Shown here: one piece after another, positions 11,805 through 23,981 of the stretch
How the letters are laid out: the number at the start of each line of letters is the position of its first letter
Numbering within the stretch: position 1 is the first letter of the stretch
Origin: Litsea cubeba
Taxonomy: Eukaryota > Streptophyta > Magnoliopsida > Laurales > Lauraceae
Length of the DNA stretch: 64,000 nucleotides
Assembly: GCA_012931725.1 (NCBI GenBank)
Contig: WHSA01001232.1
Coordinates: forward strand, 163,273 to 227,272
Direction of reading: 5' to 3'
Translations under genes and position numbers: made by a program
The notes under the pieces: generated by a model
The model's input: only the letters and a program-made list of their open reading frames with translations
Database searches by the model: none
What the model was told of the DNA's origin: nothing

Positions 11805-12303
11805 GAACAATTGGGCTGGGCCCCATGGGCCCCAAGCTTACTAAAGCTGAAACTAGGGTTTGCGGGTCCCGAATGAAAACGACGAAGAAGACAAAAACGA
11901 TCGGCGAAATATCTAGTTTCCGAAAAGTGTATTTTCCCCAATTTCTGAAATTTTCGAAATTCTTGGACAGATTTAGTGAAAATGTCATTTTTGCCCTTTT
12001 TCCTCGAAAAACGTGATTTCTGAGTTTCAAATCAAGGTGGTCAAAACATGGAAGTTGTTAAACTTCATAAAATAAGTCAAAATACACCAAATTCAGAATT
12101 TTTAGAAATCCGAAGTAATTTCCCATAAAAATACAAATTCTAAGGACCGGGTCAAACTAAAGTCAACGGTCTTCAAAATCTCCAAGGCAAGGAAAAATCC
12201 GGTCAAGCTCGAAAACAAGATCAAACTAAATCAAATCTCGCTTAAAAAGTTAAACCACGATTAAAACAATGCTAAACAAAAGGGTTGGGGTCGGGATCTT
12301 ACA

Positions 12304-14479
12304 TCCTCCCCCCCTTAGAATCCATTTGGTCCTCCAAATGGCTTAAACCAAATCGAAATCCAAAACCCAAAAAAAAGACAAACGAAAACACTGACACCCT
12401 ATGCTAGACCTCGGTGACTGAGACAACCTCTGACCAAACCTGACGTTGAGATGCACGGTCTACCACATTCTGATTCGGTTGAAGGCTTCACACTATTTGC
12501 ACATAACTGCTCAAACAACTTCTCTGACCAAACTGGTGCGCAACAATCCTTCTAAGCATCCTTGGTGTCATTTGTCGTTCCAGCACTAAATCAACTCTTT
12601 TATTTATCTCATCAGTCACTGTCGGTCCAAGAACTGCAATTTCTGTCTCTTTCTATCACTTGAAATTCTCTGCCTTAAATTCTACAAAGCTGTACACGGT
12701 GCTCTTGATGCTTGAACAAAGATGTGATCGTAGACATGTTTTCTCTGAAATATCTCCCTCTTCAAAAATTCCTGGAATTCCAAATGCCAACTTACACTGT
12801 ACCATTCCGACTCCGGCTTCTAAGAATACCATCAATCCTTCTTCATTCCGAAATCACAACTCCAAATTCTAATCTTTCTGTGATGCACTCTGAAATCTTG
12901 CCCACATCTGGTTCTATCTACTTGCTGCTCTTGATCTCTTACCTGATACTGTGTTATCAACAAAAATATATCTGCCAAATCTGATGTCAATCCCCGAAGA
13001 ACTGAAACTTTCAATCCCTGTCTTGAATGATGTTGATTCTCTCGTAGATCCAACTTTGTCCTCAACTGAACTAGTACACATCCGGACATTCATCATCCCT
13101 TCACTTCATACACCTCCGAACTCCAACCAAAGGCTACTACAACTCATCCATTCAATGCGAAACAAATCTTAAAATTTTAAACATAGGGACTAAAACTATT
13201 ACTTAGCTAAATCTCATTACTTTAAAACATAGTAGAAACCGAACCTTCAAATTATCAAGTAGAACTTAATAAATAAAGTTTATCAAAGTTTGAATATGAA
13301 ACAACATTATTCGTTTTGAAATTCCTATTTTTTTAACTCAACAAATCATTGAAATACTCAACATTTCAAATTAGGATTTCAAAAATAATTCAAATTCATA
13401 TAGTATAACCATACCTTAAGTTTTATTGAAATCCATTTCCAACCAAACATGTACAAAATCTCAAAATCATCAAGGTTTTGAAATGTAAGAGTCAATATTT
13501 AAGAAAATTAATACAAGAGCAAAATTTCAAGATCATTGTGTAACAATGTCTTAAGAAGATTAAATAAAAATTCGAAACACAAGTCCTTATGAAAACCAAA
13601 TCATGCGACTCATGAAAAGAGTATAATAATATAGTTTATTTCAAAATAAGCCTTAAAGAAGAAACATAAATCCATTTTTAAAACACCACAAGGATAAATC
13701 ATAGATATTAATGAAAACATAACAAAGATGAAAATGTCAAGAAAATCATTTTAAATAAGAAATGGACATCCACATTACTGAGGTACTCCCTTGCATCTGC
13801 ACGTTGTCCAATCCAACACCCTATAAGTCGGTAAAGCCCACAAGGTTCCTTCTGCTGCCAACAATTATCTTAACTACTACTAACCATCCATTTGGTATTG
13901 CCTCTGGAAACTACACTGGCCGCACTACAAGTCACCAAAATTCTCAACCAAAACCATCCTTTTGCAGTCCTTCATCTCGGAAAGCTAGTCTGAGTTCGCC
14001 CAAAATCTACATTCACTTACCTTGGTGCATTGCATGACGATCTCCGATTAGCTGAAAGGGGATCTTCAACTACTGCTCGAGTTCTACTTTGACTGGCAAC
14101 TGCACATGTCTTCTCTTACTAACTACAATGAAGACGCTGAAGGTTGAAGGTCTGCTGATGTTCTCCAAAAACAACATACTGAATCTAGAAGGTTCTCAGT
14201 CTCCGACACAAACAAAGATAAAAGACACTGAACAAGAGTATGGAGACTTTAAAATTCTCCACCACTAAAGAGGAAATTTGGTCATCCAAATCTCCTAACA
14301 ACACGAACTAAAAGGAAAGACAAGCAAAATCTCCCGAACTGAAAGAAAAGCCAACTCAAATCCAACGAAACAAAGACACGAGAAAACAAATCGACACAAT
14401 CTAACGAATCCTCACCACACGTCTTAATGTCTCTAGAGTATTTTATTTCCTAGAAACTAACCAGCTCTGATACCAAACC
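12304..14479 (-). other. LARD internal region, no genes recognised
   Basis: It starts (plus strand) with TCCTCCCCCCCTTAGAATCC, the reverse of a polypurine tract. The centre (13170-13745) is very AT-rich. The flanking parts have several frames of 70-90 residues on both strands with no conserved domain and no retrotransposon motif. I see no coding capacity. Confidence 0.75.
14464..14475 (-). other. LARD primer-binding site (tRNA-iMet)
   Basis: Minus strand TGGTATCAGAGC, four bases inside the 5' LTR (14480-18359). It fixes the element's orientation as minus. Confidence 0.93.
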
Positions 14480-17400
14480 TGTCACGCCCCGAAACCGGGA
14501 CCTGCAGCGAACCGATCTCGGGGTGCGAAATTTTGGAATAATTTGAAACTTTTTGTTATAGTTCCCAAGATCCGCGTGAATGAGGATAATCACATCCCAA
14601 CATAATCAGAGTGTATTTTTCGCGGAAGCTAACCAAGGTGTTACGACTCGGAATCCGTGGCCATCGGGTTCCGTGTCGTACGCAACCAATGTCATAAAGC
14701 CATCATAAACAGACTGGCGTAAATCATAAATCACAACACACTGAGCTGGTAGTAACAAATCTATTATTTCCCAAATATTCAAGTTACAATTAACAGATGT
14801 CTTAATTACAAACCCAAAAGAAAAAGGCTGATAAAGCCATACAAAATATATCCAACCAAAAGAGATACTACCCTCAATGTTAGTTACGAACTCCGGTGCC
14901 AAACTTGACATCTAAGTGATATCAACGGGCAGCCCCTCACGTCAGACCGGCGGTCCCACCGCCTCCTCTGATCAAACACCTACAAACCGAAAAGAAGAGC
15001 TGGCACCAAACAAAAAGGGGGTCAGACACGACGGTCTGGCAAGCAAATAAACAAATAATATGAACAAAAGAACATATATAAAACCAGACGAAATCATCGA
15101 AAAACCGAATAACGAGTCTAAACAATAATGACAATAAAGCATGCCAAATCAATGAAAGTCCAAACATAAATGTCAAGACGAATAAACGAGCAATCTCTAA
15201 AGCGTAAATGTCTCGAAAGATAACCACCTAAGTAAGGCATTTAATAATTAGAAATACATTTAAAAACTGAAGAGTAGAAACAATACGATAAAGGTCGATA
15301 TCGTAAACATTAAACAAATCGAAGCATAGAAAGCATAACCGACAATAATCATAAACTAAAGTAATACGCGGATAAAACCTAGGCGACCACAAATAGCTAA
15401 ATCCTCCTATCACCGAAGTAATAAGAGCAAACAAAGCGTAGCCACTAAACGTGGTACCAAACAAAGGATCAGAACCGTAGCCATAAAAATGGGACCGGCA
15501 AATCAAAAGTATCCGAACCGTAGCCATACAAATGGGACCGGCAGATAATTACCGTTGCCATGGTCGGTACAAACAGAATCCAAGCTGCAGCTGGCGGACA
15601 AAGTAAAGATCCCAAGCCGGGTGATCAGCCCGACAAGGTGACCTAAGCCTAGTGGTGCCTTTAGTTTTCAAAACTCAAACTGATACAAATCTAACATAAT
15701 ACTGATCCCTTTGGCTCAGGGGCTCGCACCACATAGCTCTGGCCCCGTCTTGCCTCGGGGTTTTGTTTTCGGAAATCATAGCCTCTTTGGCTCATGGGCT
15801 CGCACCACATAGCTCTGGCCCCGTCTTGCCTCGAGGTTTTATTTTCAAATACGAGTCTTATCAAAACAATAATCTCATCGAAGAAATCCCGAATGTGACA
15901 AACATAATTCAATCTCTTTTCAAATCGAATCGGAGAAAAACACACGAATATCTATGATAAACCGTTCAAATACGCATCAAGGTGATTTGTATAAAATCAT
16001 ACGGTCAATCCTTTCGAACGTGGAAAGCCACATGATTTTATAACAAATCATCGATGCTATTTGAATTAGTTCACCAAAGAAAACAAATACAAATACAAAT
16101 ACAAATACATTTTTCTGACTTGAAATGGAATGGATAGTGGAGAATGACTTAATGACTTACCAAGGAACCATCTCAATGCACATTTAACCTTTAAACATCG
16201 ATTAGTAAGGAGTGTGTTTGATGCCAATGAAAATCCATAATGTTTAAATGATAAAGTGCACATTGAGACACGGAAGGTTCCCGAATAATCTCACATAAGC
16301 TCATTCTCACATCATTCACATTTCACAAATTTCCAAGTATCAAAAGTAAATCCAAACTCTTTAAAGTAGGCCCATAGTTGGCCTTAACCCATGTCCAAAA
16401 TAGTCCTCAATAACAATCCAAAACCAACCTTAATCAAGCCCACAAAACAAGTTTAAAAACAGTCCAAAACTAATCCTTAAATGGCCTTCAAAACAATTCT
16501 TAAAAACAGCCCAAACAAACTTCGAACAGGCCCACAAAAACTGATTTTTAAAGCGACCAAAACCAACCTGAACAGGCCCACAAAACTGAACCTAAGATGA
16601 CCCAATATCAGGTTTTACACTGGCCCAAAAACTGACTTTGAATGCCCACAAAACAGAGTTTCAGATCAGCCCAAAACTAGACTCGAATGGCCCACAAAAC
16701 TGATTTTTAAAACACAGTCCAAAATTAAACTGAACAGGCCCAAAAACAGGTCTTAAAACAGTCCAATATCAGGCCCTGAAATGGCCCAATATCAGGTCTT
16801 GAAATGGCCCAAAAATAGGTTGGGAATTGGCCTAAAAACATGCTGGAACAGGGCCTTAAACAGGCTGAAAACAGGCCTCAAAACAGGCCTTAAACAGCCC
16901 AGGAATTGGGCCAAAAACTGCCCATTCCAGAAGCCTGGCTCGCTATAGCGAGCCCAAGCTCGCTATAGCGAGCTGGGCTTCTGTCCAGCCCGTGCAGGGA
17001 GGGTTTTCTCCCCTTTTTTTCCATCTTTTTCCATCCTTTTTGATCCTTCTTCATTCCCAATCTTTCATACAATTTTCCAACATCAATTGAGCCCTTTCTT
17101 GACCTCTTCAAACTCATCAAACCATCCACAAAACATCCTAATTGGCCCAAACATAAAACTTTTTAAGGCAAAGCTTACTCCCTTTCATTGGACACCCTAC
17201 TTAGCACAAAGAAGACTAAAGTGAAAACCAAATTCCCTACTCATTGTACAATAGCAACATAAGTGAAAATTAATATAACCTTGCTTCATTCATTCAATGC
17301 CAATCCATAAACCATGAAAAATTGAACAAAATAAGGAAGAAAAACCATGAAGCTTAAACAAGAACACAAAACATCATATTAATTGTAAAATTCACTTGCC

Positions 17401-18359
17401 TCAAGCCTCAATGAAGGCTAAGATGCTCTCCAAACCAAGCTCTAGGGTCTCAAGCTCCCAAAATCACAAAACCCCCAAAATGGCTCAAGAAGAAACCCTA
17501 GAAATCCATCATTTTCCAAGCTCCATGAAAACCCATTGCATGAATGATTAAAACACTTCAAATGAGAAGGAAAACAAAGATTTAAAGAAATGAAAACCAT
17601 TGCTAACCTTGAGAAGTCCTAACAAAGAAGAGAGGCTTGGATGAGGGGTCTTCTCTAGCTCAATCATCTCAAAAATGGTGTCTAGGGGAAGCTAGGAAGA
17701 TGGGGAAGAAGAAGAGGAGCTCAAATCTCCATTTAGCATCAAGGGAGGAGGGATACATGAGGAGAGAGAAAGGGGGCTGGGAGAAACCCTAATCCCTCTT
17801 TGTTGCAGGAAATGAGAGAAGAATGGGGGAGACAAGAGAGGTCCATAGGGTTTTATAGAACAAATGGGCTGGGCCCCATGGGCCCCAAGCTTACTAAAGC
17901 TGAAACTAGGGTTTGCGGGTCCCGAATGAAAACGACGAAGAAGACAAAAACGATCGGCGAAATATCTAGTTTCCGAAAAGTGCATTTTCCCCAATTTCTG
18001 AAATTTTCGAAATTCTTGGACAGATTTAGTGAAAATGTCATTTTTGCCCTTTTTCCTCGAAAAACGTGATTTCTGAGTTTCAAATCAAGGTGGTCAAAAC
18101 ATGGAAGTTGTTAAACTTCATAAAATAAGTCGAAATACACCAAATCCAGAATTTTTTTAGAAATCCGAAGTAATTTCCCATAAAAATACAAATTCTAAGG
18201 ACCGGGTCAAACTAAAGTCAACGGTCTTCAAAATCTCCAAGGCAAGGAAAAATCCGGTCAAGCTCGAAAACAAGATCAAACTAAATCAAATCTCGCTTAA
18301 AAAGTTAAACCACGATTAAAACAATGCTAAACAAAAAGGGTTGGGGTCGGGATCTTACA
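14480..18359 (-). repeat. LARD 5' LTR
   Basis: Second copy of 8428-12303, differing only by scattered substitutions and one- to few-base indels over nearly 3.9 kb, which implies a recent insertion. Palindromes lie at 16937-16974 and a TATA box at 17851-17857. Confidence 0.93.
17851..17857 (-). promoter_or_regulatory. TATA box of the LARD 5' LTR
   Basis: Minus-strand CTATAAAACCC, about 500 bases into the LTR from its start at 18359. The sequence downstream is CT-rich, like an R/U5 leader. Confidence 0.6.
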
Positions 18360-18364
18360 GTAAT
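18360..18364. other. Target-site duplication GTAAT, right
   Basis: Exact repeat of 8423-8427. Confidence 0.93.
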
Positions 18365-20751
18365 GCCTTCCCGACCCTGCCCTGGTAGAGTCTCGGGAGG
18401 CACCAAAGTCAAAAGCCTTGTTCCGCAACTCCGGAGAAAGCTTCACTGAAGACTGCCCCATCTCGACGTCCCTGAACCGTCGGATCCTCATGCGGGCAAA
18501 CAAAAGTGATTCGGACACGGCTTTGCCCTTAGCCAGCCGAATCATCAGAGGATCATTATCCTGTGCAGCACCCAGCCAGTGGAAGCCAGGACAGTGGTAC
18601 ACGTACCACGAATAAAAGATGTGGGCTGAAAATACCCTATTCATAGGGAGCCCAAGCCGAACCAAAAAAGCAGCAGCCTGCAGTTCGGTACATAAGTAGG
18701 AGTAAAGAGCTGGCACCAAAGCAAGCTGCTCTCCAAACGCCATCTGACAAGCCCGAAAAAATACAATGTGGCCTGATGTGCATTCCATCTCCTCCCGCAA
18801 AAATGGCCTCACCAAGCCAATAAGTGAGGTAAACAGCGAGATCTCTCCGCAGTGCAATGTCGGGACATATGGTGTTCGTACTCGCACAGAAATCTTTCAA
18901 CTCTTCTTGCATAGCCAAAATCTTCTTCGAACCCGGATCCTTAGCCCTGTCTTCCCGGGTCATGCTCTTAGAAGGCTCCCCACTTTCAAAGAAGTTACTA
19001 GACGAAGAGTTAAAACTCTTCCAACTACTGGATCTAACTTTCAAGCCCTCCTTCTCCTTCAAAAAATCATAAAAGGCAACGAGCTGAAAGTACAGAAGCC
19101 TGAACTCTTCAGACTGCTCCTCAAGGACGCTATCGATTGGCATAAACTCCTCATAGAGTTTACCAAGGATGGGGAATCCAGTAATTGCGCTCAGCTCCTT
19201 CAAAGAGAAACCAATCTCACCATTCGTCAGAATGAAGGTATTGGTTTGTGGAAGGAATGACTCCAACATAGCCATGAAGGCCTCGTCGAAAAAGATCACA
19301 GTCTCCCTAAAGGCGCGGACCGCATCAAAAATCTCGACTTCCTTCAAAAAGGCGCCACCAATTAGCAGGACGCGATCAGTCCACGACTTCCACGCGGAGT
19401 TAGCACTGAAACAACCACGAAGTCGAAAAAGCTTCACCCAACTGCCGCCATCACCGTTGAAAATGCCAAGGCCCACCGGTCCCAAATTGACCGACGGATA
19501 ATGAGAGCCCTGGTAGCAGCTGGACGGCATCAACATGTCCATGTCAGCAAGCGACTTCTCCGCATATCCAGGAGAACCGCCAACAAAAACCTAGGTCTTG
19601 ATTACATTTGTCCTTCTCACCCAGCTTGGAGGATCTTCCCTCTTAAAGCACGCGGGGGCAAGGCTCATGATCGAGACGGTGCGATCAAACGTCGACCGGG
19701 TAGAAACAGTCTTCTTCTCACCATCTGTTGTGAAAGAGAACTGAAAACATCTTCTCTAGTATGTCATGTCGCCAGGGACTGCATCACCAAAGAACAAGGT
19801 AGGCTTGGGCAAAACCCTCTGATCGTCCATCACCCATGGACGACTGCTTACCATGATCTTATAAAATTCCTCTCCCTTGAGAGCGATCAGTCGCTATCTC
19901 ATCTCATCTTTGTTGAGGTTGTCACACTCTTCCAGGTTTCTCTCAACATACTGGACCTTCTCCCAGGCCTACTGAATGGCCAGATTAGAAGATCTAGCAG
20001 ATCGACGAAGTACGCTTGTAGCAGGCTCTTTACCCTTGTTCGTTCTGGAGGAACCACCTGCAAAGGATGGAAAAGAAAAAGATCAAGCATCAAAATGACA
20101 TAATTTCGCTAAAAAAAATCTGGCGAAATTTTGACATGGCTCCCGGGTAATTCCGAAGAAAAAGGAAATATCGCGAAAGGAATAGAAAGCTTGAAGATGG
20201 GCTCAACATCGCTGCGAGCTCCGAAACTCCAAACTTTCGAAACCTCAAAGTCTTCGCAAAATCAGGAAGGGCCCAACATCGCTGCGAGCTCCAAATTCCC
20301 AAATTTGCAAAAACTTTCAGGTATGCTATCACATCATGCTACAAATTCAATTTACAAAAGAATGCATGCATGAACATCTTGATTTGAAAAAAAAATGCAT
20401 TATCATGATGAGCAAAGAAAAAAAATAGAAAACTTTCTCAAAAAAAAGGGAGAAAGAAGAGAACAAAAAAAATAGAAAACTTTCTCAAAAAAAAAGGAGA
20501 GAAAGAAATAAAAAAAAACGGGGCTGGCCCACAGGCCACGTGGCCGTACGGCCAAATCCGTACGGATCTGTCCGTAGGCCCACAAAAAAAAACATGCAAA
20601 AAAAAAGCATGAAGAAAAAAAAAAGAAAAATACGTGTAAAAAAAGGGGAAAACACGTGGAAAAGTAAAGAAAAAAAAAAGAAAGAACTTTTTTTATCATC
20701 CTATTTCATACAATGGAGTTTTCTTGAAAAATAGAACTTACTTGAAGCCAT
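18365..20751 (-). pseudogene. Antisense PMD-like gene, copy B, 5' part with exon 1 and intron 1
   Basis: A start-codon exon (20751-20742, ATGGCTTCAA) ends in a GTAAGT donor. A 684-base intron follows to a TTTGCAG acceptor at 20058. Exon 2 runs from 20057 and joins in frame to a Ser/Arg/Lys-rich N-terminus. The body encodes FILTNGEIGFSLKELSAITG and the helix-rich region typical, in my reading, of the plant mobile domain (aminotransferase-like) family. A gypsy-type Transposase_28 match is the alternative. In-frame stops occur near 19965 and 19905, with a frameshift near 18740. The gene is antisense to its host LTR element and continues, after the LARD, at 8131-8427. The role of such antisense genes in Tat-like elements is unknown. 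Confidence 0.7.
20400..20700. other. A-rich low-complexity part of intron 1 with a hairpin
   Basis: Long poly-A runs within the copy B intron. At 20540-20582 there are nested inverted repeats built on CCGTACGG and GGCC (for example GGCCGTACGGCC). The copy C equivalent (27220-27480) is T-rich and retains one CCGTACGG. Confidence 0.6.
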
Positions 20752-20854
20752 TGATGGAAAGAAGAAGAAAAGTCTTGAAGATCTTGAAGAAGAAGAACTC
20801 TTAGGATTGTTGCAAAACAAAGCAATAAGAGCAAGAGATCCAACCTCCTCCTTG

Positions 20855-20862
20855 CTTTTATA
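20855..20862 (-). promoter_or_regulatory. TATA box of PMD-like gene, copy B
   Basis: Minus-strand TATAAAAG about 105 bases before the start codon, inside the element and opposite to the LTR direction. The identical box occurs at 27102-27109 in copy C. Confidence 0.65.
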
Positions 20863-20929
20863 GAAGAGAGCAAACCAAACAAGGAAAGAAGAAAGAGGTA
20901 AGTGTTACTAATTAGTAACCTTACCAAAA

Positions 20930-21160
20930 GAAAGAAATTAGAAAGATTCTTTCCCAAAAGAAAGATATCTTAAGGGATTCTCTCCCAAAAAAGAAATCAA
21001 TGAGAGAGTTTCTCCTAAAAGATAGGAGATTTGAGATATTCTCTCCCAAAGAAAGATATCTTGAGATATTCTCTCCCAAAATAAAGGGAACATGAGAGAT
21101 TCTCTCCAAGTAAAGATATTCTTAGATATTCTCTATCCAAAGGAGATATTTTTAAATATT
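20930..21160. repeat. Tandem array of about 30-base units upstream of PMD gene B
   Basis: Seven or so degenerate units of the form GAGATATTCTCTCCCAAAGA with AAGATATCTT inside. It is repeated in reverse at 26825-27035. It lies directly upstream of the TATA box of the antisense gene. Confidence 0.85.
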
Positions 21161-21467
21161 CTTTAAAAAATGACACCATATGAGATCTAAGCCATTTCAA
21201 AAGCTTAAGGTCCCATGGGTTAGCCCATATGAGCCAGGTTTGACCACCTAGGCACTAAAAAAATAAAATTTGGGCTTTTAGTCAAAGAGAAATCCCTCTT
21301 ACCAAGAGCATACAAAAATGGTTCCATGCCTCTTTTGAGTTGATTGGACCATACAAAAAAAGAATTCCAAGCCCCATGAGCTTCCAAAAATCAAACCATC
21401 CAGCCTCATATACCAAATTGAGCCAAAATCTTGAAATTGACATTCCACAAAAATCCAAAACAAATCC
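21161..21467. other. Non-coding spacer of the Tat-like element
   Basis: Nothing recognisable beyond its match (reverse) to 26498-26824. Confidence 0.5.
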
Positions 21468-21700
21468 TGGTCCCCTAACTTGCCACATACAGCTTGTTAG
21501 GTCACAAGACCAAAACTAAAAACTAAAACCTGATCCCCTAACTTGCCACATACAGCCTGTTAGGTCATAAGATCAAAACCAAAATCGACCCCCCAACATT
21601 CCACATACAGTTGGTTGGGTCACACCGTCAAAACCAAGCCCAACCCCCTAACCTGCCACATACAGCTTGTTAAGTCACAAGGTCAAAGCCCAAATCCACA
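21468..21700 (+). repeat. Hairpin repeats before LTR B
   Basis: Four units equivalent to 1-230, each with the CCTAAC...GTTAGG inverted repeat. The third unit has CCAAC...GTTGG instead. Confidence 0.85.
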
Positions 21701-21914
21701 ACCCTGATGTCATCTTCAAAACTTTGCCTCGAGATGGTACGTGATCCCTTTCACTACCATAAAATTCCCCTGGAAGCTCAAAAGGCTACAAATACCAAAA
21801 GAAAGACTACTCAAAGACTTTTGGTCAAGTCACAAGCTCTCCTTCAAAAATTCTCTTCGAGGCACATCGACTACAAAAGTAAAGAAACTCGTCGCTGCAC
21901 CTCGAGGGGGCATT

Positions 21915-23461
21915 TGTTGACACCAAAAATGTCACTTTGCCTCTTCAAGATCCAAAAAGCTACAAGAAGTCGCAACCTGCCATAAATAGGCATTGCTACT
22001 TCCAAAAAATCAAATCTTGTCAGAATCAAACAAAAACTGCAAGATCCTTCAAGACAGCCAAAAGAGGAGTACACAAGAAGTTTCAGGCCATTTCAAAATC
22101 ATTTGGCCTAACTTCGCTTCTCCGACAGCTGAAAAGGAGCTCCCGGCGGCGAAAGCATCGGAGACACCAAATCTTCGATCAGAGCCGATGGATGGTCTCA
22201 AAATACATCCAAAAGGCTCCACGTCAAGTTCCGAGTCAAACCGACAACGTTTGACCCTACATCAACCCTCGAACAGCAAAATCAAGCCTTTCGGCGGCGA
22301 GAACCACCGAGGCCATCACTCATCAGATAGAGCACATGGACGGCTTCAAAATTCTTACAACGGGCTACACGTCAAATTTCAGGTCATTTCGACAACATTT
22401 GACCAGACTTTGACGTTCAGAAGCCAAATCAGGCCTCTCGGCGGCGAAGCTCCCCGGGACTATGGTTTCCAAGACAGAGCCTATGGATCATCTTAAAATG
22501 ACTCCCATAGGTTCCCTGTCAAATTTCAAGTCAATCGGACATCGGTTGACCGCACATCAAGCCGCGACATCTTCAACGCGATAAAAACAAGTCTACTGGT
22601 GATAGGACCTCAGATGGCTTCAAAACTCAAACAAAAGCCTATGGTTGGTCTTATTTATTGCTCAAGAGGCTTCACCCCAAATTTCAGGTCATTCCGACAT
22701 CGTTTGACTCAGTTTCAGCTTCTGACGGAAAATCGGCAGCTCTGCGCGACAAAGTCTTCGGCTTTCCCGGAAAATTGGAAACTTTGCACTAAAAAATGCA
22801 AGGATTATCATCAAGTTCTCTACAGGGAAATCAGGCCAATAAATTATCAAAAGTGTCAAGGAAAAATATAGAAGAAAAAAGAATCGAAAAACATCAAAAA
22901 CGGACGCAAAACGGGACAAAAGGGGGGGAAAACCCCCCAGGGTCGCAGGCCCCTGCGACCCTGGCCCAGGGTCGCCGGCGACCATGGAGCCCGGGATCGC
23001 CGGGAGGGCCCCGGAAGCCCCATTTTTCGTCGTTTTTCGCGATTCGAAGCATCCGACTCCTGGGATTTTCCAAAATTCATACTTTTGAGACACCAAATCC
23101 TTTGACATTCGTCAAAATCACGGGTCAATCATCAAGAGTATCAAAATCAACATTGATCGCCAACCGGTCAACCAAAAAAGTGTGCTTTCTACCCGACCGA
23201 TCGAGAAATCGACAGGACAGATGGCACCGACCTGCTGTTGGCACCCAACACCTGAAGTTACATGGTCATCCGATGTCGATCTACATGAAGATCCATCGAT
23301 GATCATCGCCAGAAGAATCCAAAAAGACGCGGCACGGCCCGCGACTCTTCAACTGCTCGGCGACCACTTAATGAGATTAAATGACTAGCTTTATTGTAGT
23401 CATTAATTCATTTCTTCGGACGGCCTAATCAGAAGCAAGCATCCGGGAGTTACAAGTCAAG
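21915..23461 (+). repeat. LTR B of the Tat-like element, 3'-truncated
   Basis: Starts TGTTGACACC after a purine-rich CTCGAGGGGGCATT and follows LTR A and C until CAAGTCAAGAGAT, where it switches to reversed leader sequence. About 500 bases of the LTR, including its promoter end, are missing. Confidence 0.82.
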
Positions 23462-23462
23462 A

Positions 23463-23981
23463 GATGATGGACAGCGCTTTAATTGCCCGGTTCTACCGAG
23501 GTCGGTGGACGTGGGATTCCGTTTGGGTCTGACCCTTTCATAACCGGGGGGCAGAGGCGTGCATCAACATTTTTTCGTGTGGGTGTGCCAGATTTTCTAT
23601 TTTACTTGGAATTGCAAGGGGTGATCCGGAGATCAACCTTCGCAAGTAAAACGGAAATCAACTTCTTTCAAGTTTTCCATAGCACATATATTTAAGAAAA
23701 GAGACATTTTTCTTGATTTGCCGTGAAAGGCGATTTTTTGGCATTTATAGCCGATTTGGGCGTTTATAGCCGATTTTGGCATTTATAGCCGATTTTTGGC
23801 GTTTATAGCTGATTTACAATCCTTATCTATAATGAAAGACAAGAGTTGTGATTTTTGTCTTTTTTTGGAAAAAAAAACTACAATGAAAAGCAAGAAAAGG
23901 ATGATCTAACTTCTCAGGAGATTGTGGGGGACTCGTTCAGTTTGACGGTCGCAAGCCATATGTGGACTTCGCCATCATCCA
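23463..23981 (-). other. Leader fragment of the inverted Tat-like copy
   Basis: Reverse match of 7640-8130, with the AGCCGATTTTGGCATTTAT array (23735-23820). It keeps the 18 bases next to the LTR end that are absent at the copia-1 insertion. On the minus strand the LTR end (23982) is followed by TGGATGATGGCGAAGTCC, a possible primer site that I could not match to a tRNA. Confidence 0.65.

Larger units (their letters stand above)
8428..12303 (-). repeat. LARD 3' LTR
   Basis: On the minus strand it starts TGTAAGATCCCGAC and ends GGGGCGTGACA. Internal landmarks are a conserved block TCAGACACGACGGTCTGGCA (8971-8990), a tandem duplication of about 75 bases (9656-9800), a smaller tandem duplication with the 'ATGGGACCGGCA' unit (9424-9495), a six-base microsatellite ACAAAT (10033-10060), a region of about 500 bases of degenerate 'GGCCCAAAACTGA' units (10320-10860), two 18-base palindromes (10886-10923), and a TATA box (11798-11804). 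Frames of up to 100 residues are shared by both LTRs but carry no domain. Confidence 0.93.
8428..18359 (-). mobile_element. LARD: non-autonomous LTR retrotransposon with 3.9-kb LTRs
   Basis: The element has two near-identical LTRs of about 3.88 kb (8428-12303 and 14480-18359), termini TGTCACGCC...TCTTACA on the plus strand, a perfect 5-base target duplication (GTAAT), a tRNA-iMet primer site and a polypurine tract. The internal region (12304-14479) is only about 2.2 kb and has no recognisable gag, protease, RT, RNase H or integrase. This is the form of a large retrotransposon derivative (LARD). Its LTRs share conserved blocks with the Tekay-like element at 54562, so it probably depends on proteins of that lineage (inference). 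It interrupts the PMD-like gene of copy B. Confidence 0.93.

Noticed and set aside
12304..14479. Hidden gag or pol in the LARD internal region
   Set aside because: I inspected the minus-strand frames and found no CCHC, D-S/T-G, RT or integrase motif.
23964..23981. TGGATGATGGCGAAGTCC as a primer-binding site of the Tat-like element
   Set aside because: Position is right but I cannot match it to a known tRNA 3' end, so it is mentioned only as possible.
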